From SLHU01 sp009929975 (GTDB taxonomy: Bacteria; Bacillota; Clostridia; Saccharofermentanales; UBA5734), in contig JAXGZQ010000001.1 in assembly GCA_040776905.1 (NCBI GenBank), positions 124,001 through 188,000 on the forward strand: a stretch of DNA of 64,000 bases, read 5' to 3'. Under the pieces are notes generated by a model that had not been told where the DNA came from, did not search any database, and saw nothing but the letters and a program-made list of their open reading frames with translations. This document shows, piece after piece, positions 26,022 to 34,518 of the stretch. Each line of letters starts with the position of its first letter. Position 1 is the stretch's first letter. A program made the position numbers and the translations under genes.

Positions 26022-27354
26022 ATTCACCCGTAAACTGGCAGAGCTGGCCGCTGCCATGCAGCCTTACCGCCAGGCCATGATTGATGATCTGGTCCAGCTC
26101 TGCCGGATCCCCAGCACCCGTTCAGAAGCGGTTCCCGGCGCTCCCTATGGCCAGGCAGCGCGTGACGCGCTCGACTGGTTTCTCCAGGCGGGAAAGCGGC
26201 TCGGCTTTCGCGGGGTCGATCTGGATGGACGGGCCGGTTATGTTGAATGGGGCGAAGGCAGCCGGCTGATCGCCGCGATCTGCCATCTCGATGTCGTTCC
26301 CGCCGGTGATGGCTGGACCCATGATCCATTCACCCCGATCGTCCGTGACGACCGGATCATCGCCCGCGGCACCTCCGACGACAAGGGACCGGCCATCGCG
26401 GTCCTCTACGCGATGAAAGCCCTGATGGATTCAGGCTGGCAGCCGCCGTGCAGAATCCGCCTGATTGTCGGCCTTGATGAAGAAAGCGGCATGTCCTGCA
26501 TGCGCCATTACGTGAAGGTCGCTGAGCAGCCGGACGCCGGGTTCACCGCGGATGCTGACTTCCCTGTCATCTACGCGGAAAAAGGTGTCCTGTGGCTGCG
26601 TCTGACACAGACGGCCGATGCGTCGGCCCGGTCCTCTCTTGTCAGCGGATCGGCTGGTGAACGTCCGAACATGGTCCCCGCCCGCTGTCGACTGGCGTTT
26701 CGCCGTACGCCATCGTCTGACGACGTTGTCGAGCGCGTCTATGAGGGAGTCCCGGCCCATGCCAGCACCCCGTGGGACGGCAGGAACGCAATCGATCTGG
26801 CCATGGCCGACGCGAAATCCGAGCTGGACCAGGCGGGTGAATCACATCCGTTTGTTGATTTTTACCAGGCCATGTTCAGCGGGCAGATGGACGGCCGCAG
26901 CCTGGGCATTGCCGGCGAGGATCTTTCCGGTCCGCTGACGCTCAATGCCGGCGTTCTTGAACTCGGCAGCACAGCCTCTTCGCTGACGATTGATATCCGC
27001 TATCCGGTGACGCAGAGCGGCGAAGCGCTGATCGATCAGATCCGGCAGGCCTGCCGCTCATATCATGTGACAGTGGATGTCCTCGATCACATGAATCCGC
27101 TGCATGTGCAGCAGGACTCTTTCCTTGTCCGCTCCCTGTCTGAGACTTATGCCGATCTGACAGGATCCGTACAGCCGCCGATCGCGATCGGCGGCGGAAC
27201 CTATGCCCGTTCAATGCCAAATATCGTCGCGTTCGGCCCGGCTTTCCCGGGTGAAACCATGACGGCGCATCAAGTGGATGAACAGATCAGCATCCATCGC
27301 TGGCTGGCTTCCGCCGCGATCTACCGCGAAGCGCTGCGTCGGCTGGCGGACTGA
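25999..27354 (+). CDS. M20 family dipeptidase (PepV/Sapep-like)
   Basis: Zinc peptidase expected to hydrolyse dipeptides in the cytosol. The 451-aa protein shows the M20 metal motifs: CHLDVVPAGDGW (first His/Asp), ARGTSDDKGP (bridging Asp), GLDEESG (catalytic Glu pair), a C-terminal GGGTYARSMPN segment and a His in MTAHQVDE. The long lid insert near EGVPAHAS is like PepV. GGAG lies before the tandem ATGs at 25999 and 26002. It follows the unknown gene with a 23-nt overlap and ends just before a bidirectional terminator. Confidence 0.93.
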   Translation: MMNPSESEFTRKLAELAAAMQPYRQAMIDDLVQLCRIPSTRSEAVPGAPYGQAARDALDWFLQAGKRLGFRGVDLDGRAGYVEWGEGSRLIAAICHLDVVPAGDGWTHDPFTPIVRDDRIIARGTSDDKGPAIAVLYAMKALMDSGWQPPCRIRLIVGLDEESGMSCMRHYVKVAEQPDAGFTADADFPVIYAEKGVLWLRLTQTADASARSSLVSGSAGERPNMVPARCRLAFRRTPSSDDVVERVYEGVPAHASTPWDGRNAIDLAMADAKSELDQAGESHPFVDFYQAMFSGQMDGRSLGIAGEDLSGPLTLNAGVLELGSTASSLTIDIRYPVTQSGEALIDQIRQACRSYHVTVDVLDHMNPLHVQQDSFLVRSLSETYADLTGSVQPPIAIGGGTYARSMPNIVAFGPAFPGETMTAHQVDEQISIHRWLASAAIYREALRRLAD

Positions 27355-27383
27355 TCCGTTCCGTCTCCGCCGGATCTGGACAA

Positions 27384-27413
27384 CAAAAAAAGCCGCCCGC
27401 GGGCGGCTTTTTT
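27384..27413. terminator. Bidirectional rho-independent terminator
   Basis: Stem AGCCGCCC/GGGCGGCT (27391-27398 with 27401-27408) and a tight GC loop, flanked by A-run on the left and T-run on the right. It sits between the convergent dipeptidase gene (+) and the ispH-S1 gene (-) and can stop transcription from both sides. Confidence 0.92.
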
Positions 27414-27429
27414 ATGTTGTCTGATTTGA

Positions 27430-29760
27430 TCAGAATCTATCGAGTTCGGACTGGTTGCTGAAACCGGACATCTCATCCTGCAGAGTCTCTTCATACCCTT
27501 CAGGATTGATCGGCTCAACTTCCTTGATGCTGATGCTGATGCGGCGGGATTCATTACTGACCTCAAGCACGCGGGCATCAACTTCCATGCCTTCCGTCAG
27601 GACATCGTTCGGCTTATTCAACCGGACACTGGCGATCTGGGAGATATGGCACAGGGCGTCAACCCCGGGAGCGATCTCGACAAAGGCACCGAACGGGAAC
27701 ATGCGGACCACGATACCGCGTACGATCGATCCGACCGGGAAGCGGCTTTCAACATCATGATAAGGATCATCCTCGAGTTTCTTGTAACCGAGTGAAATAC
27801 GCTTGCGCTCGGCATCAAAATCCTTGACATGGACATTCACCTTGTCACCGACGCTGACGACATCAGAGGGGTGGCGGATGCGCTTCCATGACAGTTCGGA
27901 CACATGGACCAGGCCATCGACACCGCCGATATCGACGAAGGCACCGAAGTCCGTCAGACTGCGCACGACACCTTCATACTCATTGCCGACGGCAATCGTC
28001 TGCCACAGTTCTTCGGCCTTTTTCTTACGCTCATTGGCCAGCAGCGCACGGCGTGAGCCTGAAACACGGAGCCGCTTCTTATCCGGATCATACTGGGTGA
28101 CCAGGATTTCCAGCGTCTGGCCGCGATATGGCTCAAGGTCATCAACGATGCCCATTTCAAGCTGTGTCCGGTGGATATAGATATCAACGCCGCCGTAGCT
28201 GGCAATGACACCGTCCTTGACCACATTGACCACCTTGACGATGATCGGGGTGCGGTCATTGTAGGCTTCCTCGATCAGGCCCTTGTATTTGCCGAAATCA
28301 ACCCGTGCCTTGGACAGGATGATTTCCTTACCGAAGTCTGAATTGCGGATATTGCGCACATAGACATCAATCTCGCGATGCTCACGGATCGCCTCATCGA
28401 GGTCAAAGTCCGGATCGCCGTCAAATTCATGACGCGGAATACGGCCTTCTGATTTATCACGGACATCGACATAAACGTGGTCATTGTCATAACGGACCAC
28501 GACACCTTTGACCGTCGCGCCGCGTTTCAGCTGCGGAATATTGTCGATGAAATCAGTAAAGCTGATATCACCGGATTCCTGGGCCGATTCGTCTTCTTTA
28601 TCAGGTACAGAGGCATCCACCGTGCCTTCAGCTTCTGCAGCAGAGGCATCCACTTCGTCCCCGGCGTCCGATTCAGCGGCTTCAACTGATTCAGCGGCTT
28701 CGGCGGCCTTTTTCTCGACCACTTCTTCAGCAGCCTCTTCCGCGACCACCGCTTCAGCGGTCTCAGAAGCGGCGGCTTCCGGCTGAACTTCAGCTGCAGG
28801 TTCAACCTGATCAGCGGCTGTTTCAACGGCCTGTTCCTGGACTTGTTCCTGAACCTGTTCGAGTTCAAGATTCTGTTTTTCTTCCTGCTGGTTCTGCACA
28901 ACCTCTTTGTCAGTCATTGTGTGGATAACCTCCCGTATAATGCGTTCTGGTGTTGATGCACCGGCGATTATCCCGATAGTCAGTGATTCGAGTTCGCGAT
29001 CAGCGAGAATGGAGTTGACCTGTTCCGGATATTCGATTAAATGCGTCTCACCACATCGACTTTGACAGATTTCCAGAAGTTTCTGTGTATTTGAGCTGCT
29101 GGTGCTTCCCAGCACAAACATCACGTCAACCTTGCCAGCTATCGCCGCGGCTTCCTTCTGCCTGTTTTCAGTCGTAATACATATTGTATCAAAAATCTCA
29201 ATCTTTGCAATTTTTTTCTGCAGAATACGCTTGATTTGCTGATATTCGCTGGTCGAAAACGTTGTTTGCGAGACAAGAATGTGTTTTTGATCAATAAATG
29301 GATATTGTTCGGCCTCGGCGGCACTGTTGACAATCACCGCCCGGCCTTCACATTCGCCGTTGATTCCGATCACTTCGGGATGCCGCGGCGAGCCGGCGAT
29401 GATCACCCGGTCGCCATTCTGCCATGCTTCACGGACAATCCGGTGAATATTGCCGACAAATGGACAGGTCCGGTCAATGATGACACAGTGTTTCTGCCTG
29501 AGCTGCTCAATTTCCTGCGGGGTGACGCCATGGGCGCGGATCAGGACCTGGCTGCCCGGCTCGATCTCGTCAATGGTTCGGGCCAGTCGCATGCCGCGGC
29601 TGACCAGATCGTCAATCACCAGATCATTGTGGATCAGCCGGCCATACATATACAGTGGCCCGGGATGATCATCCTTTTGCCCGATCATCGTATCGGCCGA
29701 CCGGACTGCCTGGCTGACGCCAAAGCAGAATCCAGAGGTCGCTGCCTTAATGATTTTCAT
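27430..29760 (-). CDS. ispH: Fused HMBPP reductase (IspH) and ribosomal protein S1
   Basis: A 776-aa fusion. Residues 1-285 are IspH, the last MEP-pathway enzyme, with cluster ligands C12 (GFCFGV), C99 (RTCPFVG) and C194 (DTIC) and the RAHGV and TTENRQKE segments. About 290-410 is a low-complexity linker rich in A, E, V and Q. Four S1 RNA-binding domains follow at about 413-485, 502-570, 592-661 and 675-748. Such IspH-S1 fusions are established in Clostridia. The frame is continuous. AGGAA precedes ATG 29760; plsC lies 24 nt upstream. Confidence 0.96.
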   Translation of the reverse strand: MKIIKAATSGFCFGVSQAVRSADTMIGQKDDHPGPLYMYGRLIHNDLVIDDLVSRGMRLARTIDEIEPGSQVLIRAHGVTPQEIEQLRQKHCVIIDRTCPFVGNIHRIVREAWQNGDRVIIAGSPRHPEVIGINGECEGRAVIVNSAAEAEQYPFIDQKHILVSQTTFSTSEYQQIKRILQKKIAKIEIFDTICITTENRQKEAAAIAGKVDVMFVLGSTSSSNTQKLLEICQSRCGETHLIEYPEQVNSILADRELESLTIGIIAGASTPERIIREVIHTMTDKEVVQNQQEEKQNLELEQVQEQVQEQAVETAADQVEPAAEVQPEAAASETAEAVVAEEAAEEVVEKKAAEAAESVEAAESDAGDEVDASAAEAEGTVDASVPDKEDESAQESGDISFTDFIDNIPQLKRGATVKGVVVRYDNDHVYVDVRDKSEGRIPRHEFDGDPDFDLDEAIREHREIDVYVRNIRNSDFGKEIILSKARVDFGKYKGLIEEAYNDRTPIIVKVVNVVKDGVIASYGGVDIYIHRTQLEMGIVDDLEPYRGQTLEILVTQYDPDKKRLRVSGSRRALLANERKKKAEELWQTIAVGNEYEGVVRSLTDFGAFVDIGGVDGLVHVSELSWKRIRHPSDVVSVGDKVNVHVKDFDAERKRISLGYKKLEDDPYHDVESRFPVGSIVRGIVVRMFPFGAFVEIAPGVDALCHISQIASVRLNKPNDVLTEGMEVDARVLEVSNESRRISISIKEVEPINPEGYEETLQDEMSGFSNQSELDRF

Positions 29761-29783
29761 CTGTCTTTCCTCAACTTTATCTG

Positions 29784-30446
29784 TCAGTTTCCGCTTTCGT
29801 CATCGTCCGCCGGTTCCAGCAGGGTGTATTCCTTCCCGTCCAGCGCGTAGATCCTGCGCATCACCGCTTCCGCCAGATCATTGATCGACATGGCGTGTTC
29901 TGCGTATTCCGGCAGTTCCTGCAGGTGAAACGGCTCGCCATAGATGATCCGGATCCTGCCCAGCAGACGGAACCGGCCGCTGACCGCTACCGGCAGCAGT
30001 GGAACTTTGAGCCGTTTCGCGAAATGCGCCGCACCGCTGCGGGGCCGGACATAGGGGATCATCGCGTCCGGTACCCGGGTTCCCTGCGGAAACATGCCGA
30101 CAATTCCGTTTTGTGCCAGAGCCTGCATGATGCCGCGGGCTGTCGCCAGATCCGGTTTATCCCGGTTCACGGGAATGCCGCCGAGCCAGCGCAGAACGCG
30201 TCCGAGCAGCGGAATACGAAACAGCTCCTGTTTGCCGACCCAGGAAATCCAGGGGCGAACCCGGCAATGAATCGCCAGAACATCGACCAGATGGGTGTGG
30301 TTGGCCACCAGAATCAAAGGTCCCTGAGCCGGAACATGGTCCAGCCCCAGGTATTCAACCCGGTACAGCAGCCGGACCAGGATCAGCAGCCCGCGGCGGA
30401 CAAAACGCCGGCCGAAGGTCAACCGCTCAGTCGTCAGCGGCGGCAT
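29784..30446 (-). CDS. plsC: 1-acyl-sn-glycerol-3-phosphate acyltransferase
   Basis: Second acylation of phosphatidic acid synthesis at the inner face of the membrane. The 220-aa protein has the HX4D catalytic motif (NHTHLVD), a FPQGTR block III motif in which Q replaces the usual E, and a proline-containing LPVAVSG block IV. A hydrophobic N-terminal segment may anchor it. The start lies 1 nt after the cmk stop. cdsA, acting one step later, is elsewhere in the window. Confidence 0.93.
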   Translation of the reverse strand: MPPLTTERLTFGRRFVRRGLLILVRLLYRVEYLGLDHVPAQGPLILVANHTHLVDVLAIHCRVRPWISWVGKQELFRIPLLGRVLRWLGGIPVNRDKPDLATARGIMQALAQNGIVGMFPQGTRVPDAMIPYVRPRSGAAHFAKRLKVPLLPVAVSGRFRLLGRIRIIYGEPFHLQELPEYAEHAMSINDLAEAVMRRIYALDGKEYTLLEPADDDESGN

Positions 30447-30447
30447 A

Positions 30448-31131
30448 TCAGCCGGCCACCGGCCGGTTGTTGTTGATGTTCGCCAGTATCAGGTCAATTA
30501 CCTCGTCGATCGACAGGCCGGTTGAATCTACCAGCAGCGCGTCATCCGCCTGGCACAGCGGTGCCATCTCACGCTGTGAATCCTGCCGGTCGCGGATTTC
30601 CATATCCTGCATCACCTGATCCTGAGTGGTTGACTGGTCGCCCTGGCTGCGCAGATCTGCCAGGCGTCGCCGGGCCCGTTCCTGGACAGACGCGGTCAGA
30701 AAAAACTTATAAGGGGCATCGGGCAGCACATACGTACCGATATCACGTCCGTCAATCACCAGTGGCTGGCGGGCGGCGATCTGACGCTGCAGCTCCACCA
30801 GACGATGCCGTACCACCGGCAGCGCGCTGATATCCGACGCGGCCATGGACACATCCGGGGTACGGATCAGCGTTGTCACATCTTCGCCGTCGATCAGCAC
30901 ATGCTGTTCTCCCTCACTGAAACAAATATCGATCTCGATATCCGTGAGGAGCCTTTCCACGTCCGGTCCGTATCCCGGCCGGATCCCGCGGCGCAGCGCG
31001 GCCAGACCAACAGCCCGGTACATCGCGCCGGTGTCCATGTAGAGAATATTCAGCCGGCGGGCCAGCCGGCGGGCAATGGTACTTTTACCGGCTCCGGCCG
31101 GACCGTCAATCGCTATGGTCAGATGCTTCAT
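30448..31131 (-). CDS. cmk: Cytidylate kinase
   Basis: Phosphorylates CMP and dCMP. P-loop GPAGAGKST at residues 10-18, then the YMDTGAMYRAVGL substrate segment, a DGRDIGTYVLP segment and the lid region with RARRR. 227 aa is normal. AGGAG precedes ATG 31131. In Firmicutes cmk is commonly followed by plsC and ispH or S1, exactly as here. Confidence 0.96.
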   Translation of the reverse strand: MKHLTIAIDGPAGAGKSTIARRLARRLNILYMDTGAMYRAVGLAALRRGIRPGYGPDVERLLTDIEIDICFSEGEQHVLIDGEDVTTLIRTPDVSMAASDISALPVVRHRLVELQRQIAARQPLVIDGRDIGTYVLPDAPYKFFLTASVQERARRRLADLRSQGDQSTTQDQVMQDMEIRDRQDSQREMAPLCQADDALLVDSTGLSIDEVIDLILANINNNRPVAG

Positions 31132-31182
31132 CGGTTATCTCCTGTTGATGGATAAATGAATCCGGGAACTCAGCCCGCCTGC

Positions 31183-31605
31183 TCAGATGACACGGTGCCC
31201 GAGTCCGATCGCGATCTCATTGAGATGCAGAAGACCGATTCCGAAATACGCGCAGACACCGATATGGTCTTCGAACCGCGCGATACTGAGTTTGCCGCCG
31301 ACATTGAGTCCGACGGCTTTCTGCATCAGCTGCGAGACGGCTTCATGAGCCGCTCCGGCCACGGCGCCTTCCTCGGCATGGGTCGACATGATCACCTGTT
31401 CGCGTTTCGCCGCGATGACAGCCCGTTCGATCATGCGGGATACCGACGCGATGTATTCACCGCCGAAATCGACGGCGGCCGCCCGGATTCCATCGAGAGC
31501 AAGTGACTCGATCAGCTCCCTCTCCTCCTGGTGCCCAACGGTCAGTGCCATGCGGATTGCCGCGCTGGCAGCCCGTTTGCTGCCTCCCTGTTCCGGTTCA
31601 GCCAT
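31183..31605 (-). CDS. HutP-family RNA-binding regulator
   Basis: A 140-aa protein resembling Bacillus HutP, the histidine-activated antiterminator, in overall layout: an N-terminal helical region, a central helix with AAHEAVSQLM (H87), then LSIARFEDHIGVCAYFGIG and a C-terminal IGLGHRVI (H137) matching the strand end of HutP. One metal-ligand His of the Bacillus pair in the central helix appears replaced by Ala, by eye. Start ATG 31605 is supported by AGGAG 9 nt upstream and an 8-nt overlap with rpiR. No hut catabolic genes are nearby. Family assignment is from pattern, not a search. Confidence 0.78.
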   Translation of the reverse strand: MAEPEQGGSKRAASAAIRMALTVGHQEERELIESLALDGIRAAAVDFGGEYIASVSRMIERAVIAAKREQVIMSTHAEEGAVAGAAHEAVSQLMQKAVGLNVGGKLSIARFEDHIGVCAYFGIGLLHLNEIAIGLGHRVI

Positions 31606-32479
31606 CGGTCTGCTCTCCTTTATCATAGACATTGTATTCGTCCCAGATCCGTTCCAGTTTCTCCAGCGAACGGGTCACCGCGTCTTCCCGGCGATAGCCG
31701 ATGGCGGCGATCAGCGCGTTGATCACACTGAGCGGCGCGACCAGCGAGTCGACGAATGACGCCATGTCACTCGGAGCCAGCAGACTGACATCAGCGGCAT
31801 TTGATATCGGTGTGCCGGCCTTGTCGGTGATCGCGACGACGGAAGCCCCCATGTCGTGGGAATAGCGCATCGCCTTGATCGTCCGCTGTGAATAACGGGG
31901 AAAGCTGATCCCGATGACCACGTCCCCGCCGCGCACCGGCAGAATCTGCTCAAACATTTCGCTGACACTGGTGGTGTTGACAAGCCGGACATTATCGAAA
32001 ATGAGATTAAAGTAAAATGACAGAAATGAGGCCAGCGGCGCAGCACTGCGCACACCGAGAATATAAATCCGGTCCGCGTTGAGAATCAGATCAACCGCCT
32101 GGTTGAAATCGGCCCGTTTCAGTGATTCATGCGTTCGCCGCAGTTTATCGATATCAGCATGCAGGACCGCTCCGAGAATATCATCACGCGCGTTGAGCCG
32201 CATGGAGGCCTTGATGCGCTGGACCGATGTCAGCCTGACCTTGAGTTCTTCCTGCAGAACACGCTGAAAATGAGGGTATCCCTCGAAGCCAAGCTCCATG
32301 GCGAAACGGACCACCGTTGATTCGCTGACCTTCGCTTCTTCACCGATGCGCGCGGCTGTCATATAAGCCGCTTGTTCATAGTTGGCCAGAATATAACCGG
32401 CGATGGCTTTCTGCCCTTTGCTCATTTTCGGCAGTTCATCTGTAATCTGGCGGATCAGGCCAGGACGCTCCTGTGACAT
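31598..32479 (-). CDS. MurR/RpiR family transcriptional regulator
   Basis: A 293-aa DNA-binding regulator with an N-terminal RpiR helix-turn-helix (ARIGEEAKVSESTVVRFA segment, about 42-60) and a C-terminal SIS sugar-phosphate-binding domain (YILGVRSAAPLASF and VVIGISFPRYS segments). Such proteins usually respond to phosphorylated sugars. It heads the rpiR-hutP-cmk-plsC-ispH/S1 string and has an extended -10 promoter upstream. Its target is not evident from the neighbours. Confidence 0.93.
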   Translation of the reverse strand: MSQERPGLIRQITDELPKMSKGQKAIAGYILANYEQAAYMTAARIGEEAKVSESTVVRFAMELGFEGYPHFQRVLQEELKVRLTSVQRIKASMRLNARDDILGAVLHADIDKLRRTHESLKRADFNQAVDLILNADRIYILGVRSAAPLASFLSFYFNLIFDNVRLVNTTSVSEMFEQILPVRGGDVVIGISFPRYSQRTIKAMRYSHDMGASVVAITDKAGTPISNAADVSLLAPSDMASFVDSLVAPLSVINALIAAIGYRREDAVTRSLEKLERIWDEYNVYDKGEQTDG

Positions 32480-32528
32480 GACTCAATGCACCTCTCTATC
32501 CATCAGCTTCGTTCGCTTCTTTATCTGG

Positions 32529-32537
32529 ATCATACCA
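32529..32537 (-). promoter_or_regulatory. Extended -10 promoter upstream of rpiR
   Basis: The minus strand reads TGGTATGAT at 32537-32529, a TATGAT -10 with extended TG. No clear -35. It lies 50 nt before the rpiR start and just downstream of the hairpin that ends the carboxyltransferase operon. Confidence 0.5.
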
Positions 32538-32544
32538 CACCGGA

Positions 32545-32612
32545 AAAGAGAATGCCCGATTCCCGCCAGTTGACAGATCATCTCTGCCTGAGGGTTCGGG
32601 AAACCGGGCATT
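32545..32612 (-). terminator. Long-looped hairpin after the carboxyltransferase operon
   Basis: Minus-strand stem AATGCCCG/CGGGCATT (32612-32605 with 32558-32551) extended by TTCCCG/CGGGAA (32602-32597 with 32565-32560), a 31-nt loop and then a U-rich CTCTTTT. It lies about 40 nt after the carboxylase-subunit stop. The long loop and interrupted U-run make it an atypical terminator; a regulatory role on rpiR is also possible. Confidence 0.55.
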
Positions 32613-32650
32613 TCATGTTTCATCTCAGTGGATTCCAGTCATCGGTCCGC

Positions 32651-34048
32651 TTAGACCGGCTGATATCCTTCTTCAGCGCTGCCAACCTGATCATCGACCA
32701 GATGACGCTGTGCGCGGCGCCATTTGAAGAATTTCTCGGCGACCTGCGGGAACATGCCGTAGGTCAGAACATCCTCTTCCTGTTCGATATACTCGGCCGC
32801 CTGGGCGCGGATCTTCTCGAGCTCAGGTTCAATATCGTCAGCCGGACGATGGGTAATCGGCTGCTCATCTCCGAGAATTTTGGCGCGCAGTTCCTCGTTG
32901 ATCGGAGCCGGTGTCTGGCCATACTGGCCGCGCAGCACCGCTTTCGACTCGTTGGGAACCATTTTATACCGTTCACCGGCGATGATGTTCATGACGGCCT
33001 GTGTTCCGACGATCTGTGATGACGGAGTGACCAGCGGCGGATAACCGAAATCTTCACGGACCCGCGGGACCTCGCGCAGCACTTCCTCCAGCTGATCGAG
33101 CTTGTTCGCCTGGCTGAGCTGAGAGACCAGGTTGGACAGCATGCCGCCCGGCACCTGGTAGATCAGCGCGTTGACGTCAACACCGAGCATTTTCGGGCTG
33201 ATCAGGCCGCTGGCGATCCACTTCTCGCGCAGACCCTTGAAATGGTCCGCCGCGGCCGCCAGCTTGAGCAGATCGATGCCTGTGTCGTACTCAGTCCCTT
33301 CCAGCGTCGCGACCAGCGGCTCTGTCGGCGGCTGGGAGGTTCCCATCGCCAGCGGGCTGAGCGCGGTGTCAACGATGTCACAGCCGGCTTCAATCGCTTT
33401 GATATAAGTCATTGAACCGACACCGCTCGTGTAGTGCGTATGCAGTTCAACCGGAATGGACAGGGCTTCCTTCATCGCTTTGACCAGACGGTAGGCATCA
33501 AATGGCAAAAGCAGACCGGCCATATCCTTGATACAGACAGAATCGGCACCCATATCTTCCAGACGTTTGGAATCTTCAACGAATTTCTCAATCGAATGGA
33601 ACGGACTGGTGGTAAAGGCGATACAGCCCTGAGCATGCCCGCCTTCTTTTTTACAGGCGAGGAGTGATTTCTCAATATTACGGAAATCGTTCAGCGCATC
33701 GAAAATGCGGATGATATCGATGCCGTTGGCAACTGAACGCTGGACGAAATATTCAACGACATCGTCAGCGTAATGCTTGTAGCCCAAAAGGTTCTGGCCG
33801 CGCAGGAGCATCTGCAGCTTGGTTTTCTTGACGACACTGCGGATTTTGCGAAGCCGTTCCCACGGATCTTCATTGAGGAACCGCATCGCGGAGTCGAACG
33901 TCGCGCCGCCCCAGCACTCAAGCGCGTTATAGCCGACATGATCCAGATCTTCGAGCGCCGGAAGCATATCGTCGATGGTCATCCGCGTTGCCGCCAGAGA
34001 CTGGTGGGCATCACGCAGGATGGTTTCTGTAATTTTTACTTTGGCCAT
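32651..34048 (-). CDS. Carboxyltransferase 5S-type subunit (oxaloacetate decarboxylase alpha / pyruvate carboxylase B-like)
   Basis: Transfers CO2 between carboxybiotin and pyruvate/oxaloacetate. The 465-aa protein has the DRE-TIM barrel start (TETILRDAHQSL), the metal/carbamyl-lysine region CIKDMAGLL, the HTHYTSG metal motif and a conserved carboxylase domain at the C-terminus, but no biotin domain of its own. The biotin carrier and the acyl-CoA carboxyltransferase are the two genes upstream, so this is the third subunit of a soluble complex. GGAGG precedes ATG 34048. Confidence 0.92.
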   Translation of the reverse strand: MAKVKITETILRDAHQSLAATRMTIDDMLPALEDLDHVGYNALECWGGATFDSAMRFLNEDPWERLRKIRSVVKKTKLQMLLRGQNLLGYKHYADDVVEYFVQRSVANGIDIIRIFDALNDFRNIEKSLLACKKEGGHAQGCIAFTTSPFHSIEKFVEDSKRLEDMGADSVCIKDMAGLLLPFDAYRLVKAMKEALSIPVELHTHYTSGVGSMTYIKAIEAGCDIVDTALSPLAMGTSQPPTEPLVATLEGTEYDTGIDLLKLAAAADHFKGLREKWIASGLISPKMLGVDVNALIYQVPGGMLSNLVSQLSQANKLDQLEEVLREVPRVREDFGYPPLVTPSSQIVGTQAVMNIIAGERYKMVPNESKAVLRGQYGQTPAPINEELRAKILGDEQPITHRPADDIEPELEKIRAQAAEYIEQEEDVLTYGMFPQVAEKFFKWRRAQRHLVDDQVGSAEEGYQPV

Positions 34049-34088
34049 GAATGGTCCTCCTTTATCGGATCGGTCTGGTCAGCGGATA

Positions 34089-34502
34089 TCAGCCCAGGCT
34101 GACCAGCGGGTCTCCGGCATTGACGGATGCGCCTTTGCTGGTCTGAATCGCCGCGACCTGGCCGTCACGCGGTGCGACAATCTCGTTTTCCATTTTCATG
34201 GCTTCGAGCACACAGAGAATCTGACCTTTCTTGACACTGTCACCGACGGCGACATTGACATTGAGGATTGTTCCGGGCATCGGAGCTTTGACGGTCTCAC
34301 TGCCGGCAGGCGCTGCTGCCGGGGCTGCCGCTTTCGGGGCCGGAGCGGGAGCCGGAGCTGCCGCGGGAGCGGCCGCGGGCACTACCGCGGCCGGGGCTGC
34401 CGCCGGGACTGAAGCGGTCGGGACAGAGGCTGAACCGGCTGCGGTTTCTTCTACTTCCACGTCGTAGGCGACGCCATTGACTTTTATGACAAACTTTTTC
34501 AT
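34089..34502 (-). CDS. Biotin carboxyl carrier subunit
   Basis: A 137-aa carrier protein. Residues about 1-18 form a short N-terminal segment (VIKVNGVAYDVEVEE), followed by a mobile Ala/Pro-rich linker (about 20-65), then the biotinyl domain with the EAMKME motif, biotin on K103. It shuttles CO2 between the two carboxyltransferase subunits encoded on either side. AAGGAGG precedes ATG 34502. Confidence 0.95.
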   Translation of the reverse strand: MKKFVIKVNGVAYDVEVEETAAGSASVPTASVPAAAPAAVVPAAAPAAAPAPAPAPKAAAPAAAPAGSETVKAPMPGTILNVNVAVGDSVKKGQILCVLEAMKMENEIVAPRDGQVAAIQTSKGASVNAGDPLVSLG

Positions 34503-34518
34503 ATGATGATCCTCCTTC

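Noticed and set aside
28600..28900. Low-complexity stretch as a break between ispH and a separate rpsA
   Set aside because: The frame is continuous with no stop or new start with a ribosome site; it is the linker of a known type of fusion.
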